A stretch of 59,965 nucleotides of DNA from Embleya sp040605455 (GCF_040605455.1 NZ_JBEXCV010000038.1:1-59965), one strand, 5' to 3'. Counted from the first letter of the stretch, positions 44,682 to 54,252 are shown. Notes: a model not told the origin generated them from the sequence alone. A program made the numbers and translations.

Positions 44682-44755
44682 GTTTGCCGCCCCACCCCGG
44701 CGGTGAGCGTGCGCATGGGCCCGCCATTTGTTGATCGACGGGAGAACCGAGGCCA

Positions 44756-46384
44756 ATGCACCCCACGACGACCGACCCGAGCGCCTTCCACGTCTTCGAC
44801 ACCACCCTCCGGGACGGTTCGCAGCGCGAGGGCATCAACCTGACGGTGTCCGACAAGCTCACCGTGGCCCGCCACCTGGACGACTTCGGCGTCGGCTTCA
44901 TCGAGGGCGGCTGGCCCGGCGCGGTACCGCGCGACACCGAGTTCTTCCGCCGGGCCAAGGAGGAACTGCACCTGGTCCACGCCGTCCTGGTCGCGTTCGG
45001 CTCGACCCGCAAGGCCGGCACCACGGCCGCCGCGGATCCCCAGGTCCAGGCCCTGCTCGACGCCGAGGCGCCGGTCGTGTGCCTGGTGGCCAAGTCGCAC
45101 GACAAGCATGTCTCGCTCGCACTGCGCACCACGCTGGACGAGAACCTGGAGATGGTCCGGGACACCGTCGCCCACCTGCGGGCGCAGGGCCGCCGGGTGT
45201 TCGTCGACTGTGAGCACTTCTTCGACGGCTACCGGGCCAACCCCGAGTACGCGCTGAGTGTGGTCGCCGCCGCGCACGACGCGGGCGCCGAGGTGGTCGT
45301 GCTGTGCGACACCAACGGCGGGATGTTGCCCAGCGGGGTCCGCGAGATCGTCACCGCCGTGCACGCGGGCACCGGGGCCCGCCTGGGCATCCACGCGCAG
45401 GACGACACCGGCTGCGCGGTGGCCAACACCATCGCGGCCGTCGAGGGCGGCGCCACGCACGTCCAGTGCACCGCCAACGGCTACGGCGAACGCGTGGGCA
45501 ACGCCAACCTGTTCCAGGTGGTCGGCAACCTCGAACTCAAGCAGGGCATGCATGTGTTGCCCGAGGGCAAGCTGCGCGAGATGACCCGGATCTCGCACGC
45601 GATCGCCGAGGTGGTCAACCTCGCCCCCTCCACCCACTTGCCCTACGTGGGCGTGTCCGCGTTCGCGCACAAGGCGGGGCTGCACGCGTCCGCGATCAAG
45701 GTCGACCCCGACCTGTACCAGCACATCGACCCCGCACTGGTCGGCAACGGCATGCGGATGCTGATCTCGGACATGGCCGGCCGCGCCTCGATCGAGCTCA
45801 AGGGCAAGGAACTGGGCTACGACCTCTCGGGCGACAAGGACCTGGTCGGCCGGGTGGTCAACCAGGTCAAGGAGCGCGAGGCCGCCGGCTACACGTACGA
45901 GGCCGCGGACGCTTCCTTCGAACTGCTGTTGCGGGACGAGAGCCTGGGCCGCGCGCGGTTCTTCACGCTGGAGTCGTGGCGCGCGATCAGCGAACAGCGC
46001 GGCGACGGCGTACCGGTGAACGAGGCCACCGTGAAGCTGCACGCCAAGGGGGAGCGGATCGTCGCGACGGGCGAGGGCAACGGCCCGGTCAACGCGCTCG
46101 ACCGCGCGCTGCGGCTGGCCCTGGAGCGGATCTACCCGCAGCTCGCGGCGTTCGAGTTGGCGGACTACAAGGTACGGCTGTTGGAGGGCCGACACGGGAC
46201 GGACGCGATCACGCGCGTGCTGGTGGAGACCACCGACGGCAAGCAGGTGTGGAGCACCGTCGGGGTCGCGGAGAACGTGATCGCGGCGTCGTGGCAGGCC
46301 CTGGAGGACGCGTACACCTACGGTCTGCTCAAGGCGGGCCTGACCCCCGGTGTCCAGGACACCGAGGGATCGGACCGCGCGTAG
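44756..46384 (+). CDS. cimA: Citramalate synthase
   Basis: 542 residues of the DRE-TIM aldolase family, with the longer CimA-type layout as opposed to LeuA. Seen: VFDTTLRDGSQREGINL (metal-binding Asp), EGGWPGAVPRDTEFF, CDTNGGMLP, GIHAQDDTGCAVANT and QCTANGYGERVGNANLF. A C-terminal allosteric LeuA-like domain follows (from about residue 400). It condenses pyruvate with acetyl-CoA to citramalate, feeding isoleucine synthesis through LeuBCD. The start at 44756 lies after GGGAGAACCGAGG. Confidence 0.85.
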   Translation: MHPTTTDPSAFHVFDTTLRDGSQREGINLTVSDKLTVARHLDDFGVGFIEGGWPGAVPRDTEFFRRAKEELHLVHAVLVAFGSTRKAGTTAAADPQVQALLDAEAPVVCLVAKSHDKHVSLALRTTLDENLEMVRDTVAHLRAQGRRVFVDCEHFFDGYRANPEYALSVVAAAHDAGAEVVVLCDTNGGMLPSGVREIVTAVHAGTGARLGIHAQDDTGCAVANTIAAVEGGATHVQCTANGYGERVGNANLFQVVGNLELKQGMHVLPEGKLREMTRISHAIAEVVNLAPSTHLPYVGVSAFAHKAGLHASAIKVDPDLYQHIDPALVGNGMRMLISDMAGRASIELKGKELGYDLSGDKDLVGRVVNQVKEREAAGYTYEAADASFELLLRDESLGRARFFTLESWRAISEQRGDGVPVNEATVKLHAKGERIVATGEGNGPVNALDRALRLALERIYPQLAAFELADYKVRLLEGRHGTDAITRVLVETTDGKQVWSTVGVAENVIAASWQALEDAYTYGLLKAGLTPGVQDTEGSDRA

Positions 46385-46402
46385 ACCGAAAGTGATGAAC
46401 CG

Positions 46403-46867
46403 TCAGGGGCGGCCGGGGCGGAACGACCGCCACCCGTCGCCCCACGGTTCGTCCCAGCCCGCCGGCAGCGGCGACAGAGACCCCGGCGGCGGCGACGGCA
46501 ACGCGGGTTGCGCGGGCCCGGTGGCCCGCGGTTGCAGCGGCGCCGGTGGGGGAGCGGGTGCCGGGGCGGGTGGGCGCACGGGCGCGGAGGCCAGCGGACT
46601 GGCCGCGGTCATCGGGTTGGGCGGCAGCAGCGGTTCGCTCTCTTCAAGACGTGCCAACTCGCGTCCGACGGCGAATCGTTCGAGTCGCCCTCGGACCTCT
46701 TCCGGTTCCCGCGACACGGGTAGTTCCCGGTCGAGGCCGAACTCCTCGGCCGCCGCACCCGGCAGCAGATTGGCCTGCGGGGGCCTTCGCGGCAGCCCCG
46801 AATCGGTCGTGCCATCGACCATCGGAAGGCGGGCCGCTTGCGCCGCGCGCCTGCTGTTGTCGTCCAC
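46403..46867 (-). CDS. Protein resembling only the C-terminal tail of CvnA
   Basis: 154 residues. TDSGLPRRPPQANLLPG and EPEEVRGRLERFAVGRE parallel GLPRRVPRANLVPG and SPDEVRGRLTNFRRGIQQGR at the end of the CvnA protein encoded at 48544-52665. The rest is Pro/Ala-rich. No kinase, HAMP or membrane part exists. GTG 46867 (VDDNSRRAAQ) follows GAGGTGGGG; a longer TTG start at 46906 is possible. It lies downstream of cvnD on the same strand. It may compete with CvnA for a partner of the tail; that is inference. Confidence 0.6.
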   Translation of the reverse strand: MDDNSRRAAQAARLPMVDGTTDSGLPRRPPQANLLPGAAAEEFGLDRELPVSREPEEVRGRLERFAVGRELARLEESEPLLPPNPMTAASPLASAPVRPPAPAPAPPPAPLQPRATGPAQPALPSPPPGSLSPLPAGWDEPWGDGWRSFRPGRP

Positions 46868-47063
46868 CGAACCCCACCTCGGTTCGTTGTTGGGCCTGCG
46901 CCTCAAAACGTTCTGATATCAATTGGGCAACAGATGACTATGGGATGACCTTAGCAATGTGCGAGTCGAGGCGGGCACTCGGCCGGCCATGTCGCCGAGT
47001 CCTGTCACACGTTTGTCGAATATCTCGAACGCCCTTGGGAATCCCGCCACTCGGGCTTCGCGC

Positions 47064-47114
47064 CCACAACACCTCAGGCGAACCCCGCAATGGGATTCGC
47101 CTGAGGTGTTGTGG
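47064..47114. terminator. Strong 19-base hairpin after cvnD
   Basis: CCACAACACCTCAGGCGAA (47064-47082) and its exact reverse complement (47096-47114) enclose a 13-base loop that itself contains CCC/GGG. It lies 63 bases past the cvnD stop, between cvnD and the CvnA-tail gene. It probably ends the conservon transcript; no T-run follows on the minus strand. Confidence 0.8.
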
Positions 47115-47176
47115 TGCGCAATACGAAAAAACAGGTTCGAGCAGTTACCGAAGGCCGGCGTGAGCAAGCCCGAGGG

Positions 47177-47767
47177 TCAGCGCAGGCGAGCCATCAGCGC
47201 GTGCTCGACCAGCGTGATCAGGGTCGACTTGGCCGATTCGCGGCGCCGTGCGTCACAGCTCACGATCGGGGTGTCGGGCCCTATCTGCAATGCCTCGCGG
47301 ACATCCTCCGCGTGGTGGGTCTGCAATCCGTCGAAGCAGTTCAACGCGACGATGAACGGCAGCCCGCTGTTCTCGAAGTAGTCGATCGCGGGGAAGCAAT
47401 CGGCGAGTCGGCGCGTGTCCACCAGAACCACGGCGCCGATCGCGCCGCGGACCAGGTCGTCCCACATGAACCAGAATCGGTGCTGACCCGGCGTACCGAA
47501 GAGGTACAGGATCAGATCCTCGTCCAGCGTGATGCGACCGAAGTCCATCGCGACCGTCGTCGTCTGCTTGTCCGGCGTCGCCGACAGGTCGTCGACACCG
47601 GCGCTGGCGGACGTCATGACCGCTTCGGTACGCAGCGGAGCGATCTCCGAGACGGCACCGACGAGCGTGGTCTTGCCCACGCCGAATCCGCCGGCGACGA
47701 CGATTTTCGCCGACGTGGTGGAAGACCTGGCGGGAACCGGGCCCGGGCTAGAGCTTGCGAAGTCCAC
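47177..47767 (-). CDS. cvnD: Conservon GTPase CvnD
   Basis: 196 residues, small Ras-like GTPase of the conservon type. The P-loop is GGFGVGKTTLVGAVSE, switch II region FGTPGQHRFWFMWDD, and the base-recognition loop VALNCFDG (NxxD replaced by NCFD). It probably cycles on the membrane with CvnA and CvnB. The start overlaps the end of cvnC by 20 bases. Last gene of the cvnABCD unit. Confidence 0.9.
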   Translation of the reverse strand: MDFASSSPGPVPARSSTTSAKIVVAGGFGVGKTTLVGAVSEIAPLRTEAVMTSASAGVDDLSATPDKQTTTVAMDFGRITLDEDLILYLFGTPGQHRFWFMWDDLVRGAIGAVVLVDTRRLADCFPAIDYFENSGLPFIVALNCFDGLQTHHAEDVREALQIGPDTPIVSCDARRRESAKSTLITLVEHALMARLR

Positions 47768-48122
47768 TGAGCACCCTTTCGAGCAGCGTGACGTCCGGCT
47801 GCCCCTGGTCGTTCCCGGGCTGGTGGATGACCACCAGCCCGGCTTCGGCGAGGTCCGCGACGAGTACGCGGGCGACGCCGAGCGGGATGGTGAGCAGAGC
47901 CGAGATCTCGGCTACCGACTTGACCTCCCGACACAGCGCACAGATGCGCTGGTGCTCGGGCAACAGGCCGGGTGGGTTGGCCACCTGAGGTGTCGTGGTG
48001 ACCAGGGCCTCCAGCGCGAGCTGATAGCGAGGCCGGGTGCGACCACCGGTCATGGCGTACGGGCGGACCAGGGTCTCGTGAAACTCCTGGTCCCCGTGAT
48101 CGGACATATCCGGAGGTGTCAT
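47748..48122 (-). CDS. cvnC: Conservon protein CvnC (DUF742)
   Basis: 124 residues, DUF742. RPYAMTGGRTRPRYQLALEA and a winged-helix-like EHQRICALCREVKSVAEISA and IPLGVARVLVADLAEAGLV are typical. The ATG overlaps the cvnB stop in an ATGA arrangement, so translation is coupled. Biochemical role is unknown; it belongs to the membrane-associated signalling unit. Confidence 0.9.
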   Translation of the reverse strand: MTPPDMSDHGDQEFHETLVRPYAMTGGRTRPRYQLALEALVTTTPQVANPPGLLPEHQRICALCREVKSVAEISALLTIPLGVARVLVADLAEAGLVVIHQPGNDQGQPDVTLLERVLSGLRKL

Positions 48123-48547
48123 CGCGGCAGTGCACCTTGGAGTTCGGCGCGCAGGGCCGGCGTGAGCACGGCGCCCGCGCGGTCGACGAGCAGGGCCATC
48201 TCGTAGCCGATCAGGCCGATGTCACACTCCGGCGACGCCAGCACGGCCAGGGAGGAGCCGTCCGAAATCGACATGATAAAGAGGAAACCCCGTTCCATTT
48301 CCACGACCGTCTGGGTCACGTGCCCGCCCTCGAAGATACGGGACGCACCCTGGGTCAGGCTGGTCAAACCCGATGCGACGGCGGCGAGCTGATCCGCCCG
48401 GTCGCGAGGGAAGCCCTCGGACAGGGCGAGCAGCAGGCCGTCCGCGGAGACCACGACCGTGTGCGACACCCCGGGGGTGTTGTCCACGAAGTTCGTGATC
48501 AGCCAGTTCAGGTTCTGCGCGGCCTGGCTCAACGACTTCTCAGTCAT
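48119..48547 (-). CDS. cvnB: Conservon protein CvnB (Roadblock/LC7)
   Basis: 142 residues of the Roadblock/LC7 fold: LNWLITNFVDNTPGVSHTVV, SADGLLLALSEGFPRDRADQ and LAAVASGLTSLTQGASRIFE. This fold regulates small GTPases, consistent with pairing with CvnD. It overlaps cvnA by four bases at its start. Confidence 0.9.
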   Translation of the reverse strand: MTEKSLSQAAQNLNWLITNFVDNTPGVSHTVVVSADGLLLALSEGFPRDRADQLAAVASGLTSLTQGASRIFEGGHVTQTVVEMERGFLFIMSISDGSSLAVLASPECDIGLIGYEMALLVDRAGAVLTPALRAELQGALPR

Positions 48548-51500
48548 GCCTGCTCCTGGTTGTTCTCGTCACGAGGCCGAGGGGCGGATCCCCCGGACCC
48601 GGCGGTGCGACCCTGCTGGATGCCCCGGCGGAAGTTGGTCAGTCGCCCGCGGACCTCGTCGGGCGACCGGGACAGGCCCGGAGCGCCCGGTGTGGGCCGG
48701 CCCGACTGCTCCTGACGGGTGCCGGGTGCGGCAGGACCCGCACCCGGGTGGCCCGAGGCCTGAGCCCCGCCGGACTGCTCGACGCCGCCCGGCACCAGGT
48801 TGGCGCGGGGCACACGGCGAGGCAGGCCCGCTCCGGTGGTGCCACCCGAGGACGGCTCGCGAGCGGCCTCGGCCGCGCGCCAACCGTCGTCACCGGCCGA
48901 GTACCAGCCGGACTGCTGACCCTGAGGGCCGACGGCGGGTGCGACCGCGGGCGACTGCTCGACAAACTCGTCCGGTTCCGTCGGCGTCCCGAACATGTCG
49001 GTGACGGGCTGCTGACGCCCACCATCGAAGGCCGGGGCCTGCTCGACCGGTGCCGGTGCCTGCGGCGGGTTGGTCGCCATCGGCACCCGACGGTCGAGGT
49101 CGCCGAGCGGACTCGACTCGACTACCGCCTGCTCGCGCGCCGGCGCGGCCTGCTCCTCGCCTCGCGGCGTGGAACGGACCTGCGCGGCTCGCATCCGGCC
49201 GCCACGGTTGCCCTGGCGGTGGAACCAGTCGGATTCGAGCGTGTCAAAGATCGGCAGCCTACCGTCGTCGCCGGTGCTCGGCGGCGCGCTCATGTCCAAC
49301 TCGGACGGAGCGGGCAGTTGTTCGGCGTTTTCCGGCGCACCGACCGGCGCGAAGGGCGAGCCCTCCGAGCGGCCGGGTCCCACCGGCGCGAACGGCGAGG
49401 CCGCCGGCCGCACATCGCCCTGCGGGCCGCGCACCTGCTCGGCCCGAGTGTGCTCGTCCTGCTCCTGCCGCGCGGGCTCGGGGCGAGCCTGCGGGGCGAG
49501 ACCGCGCAGCACCGGCAGCGAGTCCCCGGTCGGGGGCTGCTCGCCGTCGCGAGGAGTATGACCGCGCTGCGGCAGTTCCTCCCGACGGGTCAGTTCCTCG
49601 CGGCGCGGCGTTTCGTAGCCGCTCGGCACCTCGGCCGGCGGCGCGACGGGCTCGACCGGCAGCGGTGCCACCGGGGTGAGTTCGTCGTATTCGGTGCCCC
49701 ACGGGGCGGGCGCGCGCTCGTCCTGCCGGGGAGCGAGCTCCGCACCCGGGCGGCCGAACGGCTGCGCGGGCTGCTCGTAGCCGCCCCGGTCGATCTCGGC
49801 CCCGGGCCGCGGCTCGTCCGCGTACGGCGCAGTGAACGGCGACGCGAACTGCGAGGTGTCACCCGCGCGTCCGGACTCGTCCACGGGCTGTGGAGCGGCC
49901 GGGAACGAACCGGTGTCCTGCCCGTACCGCGGCTGCTGCAACCCGGCCTGACGGCCGTCGTCGCCGGTGCCGAACATCGGCGCCGAGGGTGCGGCCGGGA
50001 AGGCCCCGGTACGCGGGTCGTTCGCGTGCGGCTGGTGCTGCGGCGGCTGCGGCAGCACCGGCGCGAACGGGTTGTCGTCCCGCCCGGGCGTGGCCGGCGG
50101 CGGCGAACTCGGCGCGCGGTGCGCCCCCGTGCTGGTGACGCCCGGCTCGCTCGCGAACGGGTTCACCGTGCCCGGGTACGGCGTGTCCGTGCCGACCGAG
50201 TCCTGGAAGGACGGGGCCGCGAAGGCCTGCGTGCTGCCGTACGACGGCTCCTGTTGAACCGGAGCCTGTGCGGGCCCGCTGCCGGCGTTCCGGGTGTTCC
50301 GGGTGTCGGGAGCGTGGTTCGGCTGCGGAGCCTGGTTGACCGGCTGGGCCGGTGCCTCGGCGCCCCGCTGTGGCAGTTCGCGTCGCCGGTTGCGCTCCTG
50401 GGCCCGGCTGCCGACCCGGGGGCCGGGCAGGGCCTGCGCGGCCGGTGCGGCCGCGGGCAGTTCCTCGGTCCAGCCGGAGACGGCCGCCGCGGTCTTGTCG
50501 CCGCCCTTGCTCCACCCGTCGCCGCCACCGGGGCGGTCGCCCTGGATGAGCTCGATCGGGAGCATGACCAGCGCGGTGGTGCCGCCACCCTCGCCCGGCC
50601 GGAGCTGGACGCGGATGCCGTGCCGGGTGGCCAGTCGGCCGACCACGAACAGACCCATGCGGCGTGAGATGGAGACGTCCACCACCGGCGGGCGAGCCAG
50701 CCGCTGGTTGGCGTCGGCGAGGTCGTCGCCGGTGAGCCCGATGCCGTTGTCGTGGATCTCGATCAGCGCGCGACCGTCCGGCAGGATGTGGCCGGTGACG
50801 CGCACCTTGGTGTGCGGGCTGGAGAACGTGGTCGAGTTCTCCAGCAACTCGGCGAGCAGGTGCACGAGGTCGTTGACCGCGCGGCCGGCGATGTCGGTGG
50901 TGGGCAGTGCGCCCAACTCGACCCGCTCGTACTGCTCCACCTCGGAGGCCGCGGCCCGCAGCACGTCGACCAGCGGAACCGGTCGGGTCCAGCGGCGGCC
51001 GGGCTCCTCACCCGCGAGCACCAGGAGGTTCTCACCGTTGCGGCGCATACGCGTCGCGAGGTGGTCGAGCTTGAACAGGTTGGCCAGCTGGTCCGGGTCC
51101 GCCTCGCGGTTCTCCAGGTCGGAGATGAGCGCGAGCTGACGCTGGATCAGGCTCTGGCTGCGCCGCGAGAGGTTGACGAACATCGCGTTGACGTTGCCTC
51201 GCAGCAGGGCCTGCTCGGCGGCGAGTCGTACGGCCTCGGCGTGCACCGCGTCGAACGCGCGGGCCACCTGGCCGATCTCGTCCCGGGACAACACGCCGAT
51301 CGGCTCGATCGCCAGATCCACGTCGCCGGGATCGGACTCGGAGAGCCGGCGCACCGTCTCGGGCAGTCGCTCCTCGGCGACCTCCAGCGCGGAGCGCCGC
51401 AGCGTGTTCAGCGAACGCACCAGCGACCGCGCCACGATCACACCGAGCAGGATGGTGATCAACAGCGCGCCGACGACGAGGATCGTGTTGATCAACGCGT

Positions 51501-52665
51501 CGGTACGGGCCTCGTCCTGCAAATCCTTCGAGGTGGCGGTCAGCTTGAGCCCGAGTTGGGCCTCGACCTGGCCGAGCGCGCTGATCTTGTCCGTGGACAA
51601 CGTCCACCACTCCTGCGTGGTGAAGTCGTTCGCGTTCTCCAGCCGGGCCAGGCCGTTCGGCTTGTTGTTGGAGGCCAAGGCGGCGTTGACCATGCTCTTG
51701 AAGAGCTGGAACCGCTCCTCGACCGCGGTGATCTTGTCCCGGCTGACGCTGGCCTTGTAGACCGTGCTCCAGTCGGCGGGCGCGACGCTGGTGAATCCGC
51801 GGATCGCGTTCTGCTCGGACTCGTTCAGCCGGGCGAGCGTCTCGCTCGCCTCCAGCGGGATCTCGTTCGGCTTGAGGCCGTACGCGATCACTGCGGCGCG
51901 CTGCGAGGACGCGTACGCCTTCGACTCACCGAACGAGCCGAGGGCGCGGGCGCCCTGGATCAGGTCGGGGTCGCGGGTGACCTCGGGCGCCTCCTGGTTG
52001 ATCTGCAGCAACTGCAGAATCATCTTGTTGTAGGCGTCGACCGTGCTGCGGGTGCTCGTGCGGAAGGCGTCCTGACGGGTTCGGTTGAGCTCCGTCAGCG
52101 AGTGGCCGATGTCCTTGAGCGTGGCGCCGAGCACCGGCATCGAGTCGGTGTTCATCTTTGCGACGGCCGCGTTGTAGACGGTGACCTGGTCGTCGGTGGT
52201 CTTCTTGGCCTTGTTGACCTCAGCCGTCAGATCCGACGAGGGAGCCACACTCGCCTGCGCGAGCAGGTCGCGTTCCTGCTCCAGCCACGTGGCCAGCGTC
52301 GAGGCCTGGTCGATGATGGCCGCGGCTTTTTGCACCGTGTCCATCTCGCGGGTCTTTTCGATCGACGACTGGATACGCAGGCCACCGAGCAACGCGGCGA
52401 CCACGACCGGGAGCAGGAGCAGCGCGGTGATCCGGGTACGGATGCGCCAGTTCCTGATCGAGAACAGCAACTTGAACCGGGACGGTGCCGCCCCGGTGGG
52501 CCGGGCTGCCCCGGCGCCGGCTTGGGAGTCCCCGACGGAGTCGGAGGGCTCGTTGGCGTCCTGGGGTCCGCTGGCTTGCTGCGGGGCTCGCACCTCCGGC
52601 GTGGAGGGGCCGGCCGTGGCCGGGGCCCCTGCGGAGTCGTGCTGCTTCTTCCGACGTCCCTGCAC
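48544..52665 (-). CDS. cvnA: Conservon sensor kinase-like protein CvnA
   Basis: 1373 residues, long for the family. Layout: a basic/Pro-rich cytoplasmic start; TM1 (about 79-96, ITALLLLPVVVAALLGGL); a large outer helical sensor of the nitrate/nitrite-sensing type (WLEQERDLLAQASVAP and following); TM2 (about 388-410); HAMP; a His-containing segment FKLDHLATRMRRNGENLL (about 533); and a HATPase with N-box LLAELLENSTTFSSP (about 605) and DNGIGLTGDDL. An about 650-residue Pro/Gln-rich tail ends with GLPRRVPRANLVPG and DEVRGRLTNFRRG. It may act as an ATP-binding scaffold for CvnB, C and D. GTG start at 52665 with GAGG eleven bases upstream. Confidence 0.92.
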   Translation of the reverse strand: MQGRRKKQHDSAGAPATAGPSTPEVRAPQQASGPQDANEPSDSVGDSQAGAGAARPTGAAPSRFKLLFSIRNWRIRTRITALLLLPVVVAALLGGLRIQSSIEKTREMDTVQKAAAIIDQASTLATWLEQERDLLAQASVAPSSDLTAEVNKAKKTTDDQVTVYNAAVAKMNTDSMPVLGATLKDIGHSLTELNRTRQDAFRTSTRSTVDAYNKMILQLLQINQEAPEVTRDPDLIQGARALGSFGESKAYASSQRAAVIAYGLKPNEIPLEASETLARLNESEQNAIRGFTSVAPADWSTVYKASVSRDKITAVEERFQLFKSMVNAALASNNKPNGLARLENANDFTTQEWWTLSTDKISALGQVEAQLGLKLTATSKDLQDEARTDALINTILVVGALLITILLGVIVARSLVRSLNTLRRSALEVAEERLPETVRRLSESDPGDVDLAIEPIGVLSRDEIGQVARAFDAVHAEAVRLAAEQALLRGNVNAMFVNLSRRSQSLIQRQLALISDLENREADPDQLANLFKLDHLATRMRRNGENLLVLAGEEPGRRWTRPVPLVDVLRAAASEVEQYERVELGALPTTDIAGRAVNDLVHLLAELLENSTTFSSPHTKVRVTGHILPDGRALIEIHDNGIGLTGDDLADANQRLARPPVVDVSISRRMGLFVVGRLATRHGIRVQLRPGEGGGTTALVMLPIELIQGDRPGGGDGWSKGGDKTAAAVSGWTEELPAAAPAAQALPGPRVGSRAQERNRRRELPQRGAEAPAQPVNQAPQPNHAPDTRNTRNAGSGPAQAPVQQEPSYGSTQAFAAPSFQDSVGTDTPYPGTVNPFASEPGVTSTGAHRAPSSPPPATPGRDDNPFAPVLPQPPQHQPHANDPRTGAFPAAPSAPMFGTGDDGRQAGLQQPRYGQDTGSFPAAPQPVDESGRAGDTSQFASPFTAPYADEPRPGAEIDRGGYEQPAQPFGRPGAELAPRQDERAPAPWGTEYDELTPVAPLPVEPVAPPAEVPSGYETPRREELTRREELPQRGHTPRDGEQPPTGDSLPVLRGLAPQARPEPARQEQDEHTRAEQVRGPQGDVRPAASPFAPVGPGRSEGSPFAPVGAPENAEQLPAPSELDMSAPPSTGDDGRLPIFDTLESDWFHRQGNRGGRMRAAQVRSTPRGEEQAAPAREQAVVESSPLGDLDRRVPMATNPPQAPAPVEQAPAFDGGRQQPVTDMFGTPTEPDEFVEQSPAVAPAVGPQGQQSGWYSAGDDGWRAAEAAREPSSGGTTGAGLPRRVPRANLVPGGVEQSGGAQASGHPGAGPAAPGTRQEQSGRPTPGAPGLSRSPDEVRGRLTNFRRGIQQGRTAGSGGSAPRPRDENNQEQA

Positions 52666-53182
52666 TAGCGTCGCAACCTCTTGTGACCAGTCGTTAGACC
52701 CGCCGGTAAGGCGAGGCTCGTGTGCGTAAATCCCTGGATTCGCGTTCTTCCCAGGGCACCTCGGCCGCCTTCGCGAGCCGAGGTGAAGGAACTCCGCTTG
52801 TTGGGAACCACCCCCGTGGTCGCAGGCATTTCAGCACAGCCACGGGGCCGCAACAAGATAGCGGGGTCCGGACATAGAGGCATTGCGACCGGTCTTGGCG
52901 ATTAACCCGTTTCGTGGGGTAAGCAACCGGTATTAAGGGACGATCAAGGGCAAAATGCCACACGTTTGTCGAGGTTCCGGGGAGGTGAAAATCACATATT
53001 GATGTCCCGGTTCGAACACCTGGTGTAAACCGTGATGTGCAGTCGGTGATCGAGCCGTCGGGTAACCCGTGACCACCCCTGACGTAACCACGGGTAATCT
53101 TGCAGAACAAGGCTGCACCCTGCACGCAGTTGTGATTGTGCTCCGCATCGGCGCGAACAAGGAAGAGCGAGAACCGGGAACC
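52666..53182. other. Intergenic region between cvnA and the small repeat-containing gene
   Basis: 517 bases, lower in GC than its surroundings around 52,880-53,110. The cvnA promoter should be here. ACCCGTG and CACGGGT near 53067-53095 form an inverted repeat, and GTAACC/GGTAA motifs recur. No convincing gene on either strand. Confidence 0.45.
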
Positions 53183-53365
53183 GTGGACAACATCAGTACG
53201 CACCGCCCCAGCACGGCCAACCCCAGGCGGACCCAGGTGGACGTGGTCCTGCCCCGCCAGCGAGTGGCCGAGGCGGTCGGACAGTCGGTCATCGCCGAGG
53301 TGCGGACCGCGAACCCGAGGCGCACCAACCTGATGGACACCCCGCCGGTGGACACGCGCGCCTGA
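53183..53365 (+). CDS. Small protein with internal TANPRRT repeat
   Basis: 60 residues from GTG 53183: VDNISTHRPSTANPRRTQVD, then a helical middle (VVLPRQRVAEAVGQSVIAEV), and again TANPRRTNLMDTPPVDTRA. The phrase TANPRRT occurs twice about 28 residues apart. Codon use fits the neighbourhood. The ribosome site (GGGA) is weak, so the start is uncertain. It sits 86 bases upstream of the FAH-family gene. Function unknown. Confidence 0.45.
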   Translation: MDNISTHRPSTANPRRTQVDVVLPRQRVAEAVGQSVIAEVRTANPRRTNLMDTPPVDTRA

Positions 53366-53451
53366 CCTCCCGCACCATCCGCCGAGGCGCTCGGCGCCCG
53401 CGTAGCCTTGGGCACGTCTCGTTCGTGTCTCTTCGGCAAGGGTGACCCATC

Positions 53452-54252
53452 TTGCGCATCGCCAGGTTCTCCACGGACGACTCCGTCTCCTTCGGGGTGG
53501 TGACCGGCGACGCCGACCAACCCGAGTCGCTGGTGGTGCACGCCCTCGCCGGCCATCCGTTCGGCGAACTGCGGCCCACCGGCGCCCAGCATCCGCTGTC
53601 CTCGGTTCGCCTGCTCGCGCCCGTACTGCCGAGCAAGGTCGTCGCGATCGGCAAGAACTACGCCGCGCACGCCGCCGAGATGGGCTCGGCCGTCCCCGAC
53701 GCGCCGATCACTTTCCTCAAGCCGTCCACGTCGGTGATCGGGCACGGCGACGGCATCGCCTACCCGCAGATCTCCGACGACGTGCATCACGAGGCCGAAC
53801 TGGCCGTGGTGATCGGCCGGATGTGCCGGGACGTGCCGGCCGAGCGGGCCGCCGAGGTGATCTTCGGCTTCACCTGCGCCAACGACGTGACCGCGCGCGA
53901 CCTGCAGCGGAGCGAGGGCCAGTGGGGCCGGGCCAAGGGCATGGACACCTTCTGCCCGCTGGGCCCGTGGGTGGAGACCGACATCACGCTCGCCCAGGTC
54001 GGTGAGGGCGAGGGACTGACCGTGGCGTGCACCGTCAACGGCGAGGTGCGCCAGGCGGGGAGTACGGGGCAGATGATTCGCACCGTTACCGAGTTGATCG
54101 TGCATGTGACCCAGGCGATGACGCTGCTGCCCGGCGACGTACTGCTGACCGGCACTCCGGCGGGCGTCGGTCCGCTGCACGTGGGCGACCGGGTCTCGGT
54201 CACCGTGGGTGGTGTCGGCACCCTGACCAATACCGTGATCAAGCGCGGCTGA
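53452..54252 (+). CDS. Fumarylacetoacetate hydrolase (FAH) family protein
   Basis: 266 residues. The metal site is in HHEAELAVVIGR (Glu-x-Glu) and CANDVTARDLQ (Asp); the fold signature includes VVAIGKNYAAHAAEM and LLTGTPAGVGPLHVGDRV. Members are hydrolases, isomerases or acylpyruvases of C-C bonds; the substrate is not evident. It starts with TTG at 53452, supported by AAGGGTGA seven bases upstream. Confidence 0.88.
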   Translation: MRIARFSTDDSVSFGVVTGDADQPESLVVHALAGHPFGELRPTGAQHPLSSVRLLAPVLPSKVVAIGKNYAAHAAEMGSAVPDAPITFLKPSTSVIGHGDGIAYPQISDDVHHEAELAVVIGRMCRDVPAERAAEVIFGFTCANDVTARDLQRSEGQWGRAKGMDTFCPLGPWVETDITLAQVGEGEGLTVACTVNGEVRQAGSTGQMIRTVTELIVHVTQAMTLLPGDVLLTGTPAGVGPLHVGDRVSVTVGGVGTLTNTVIKRG

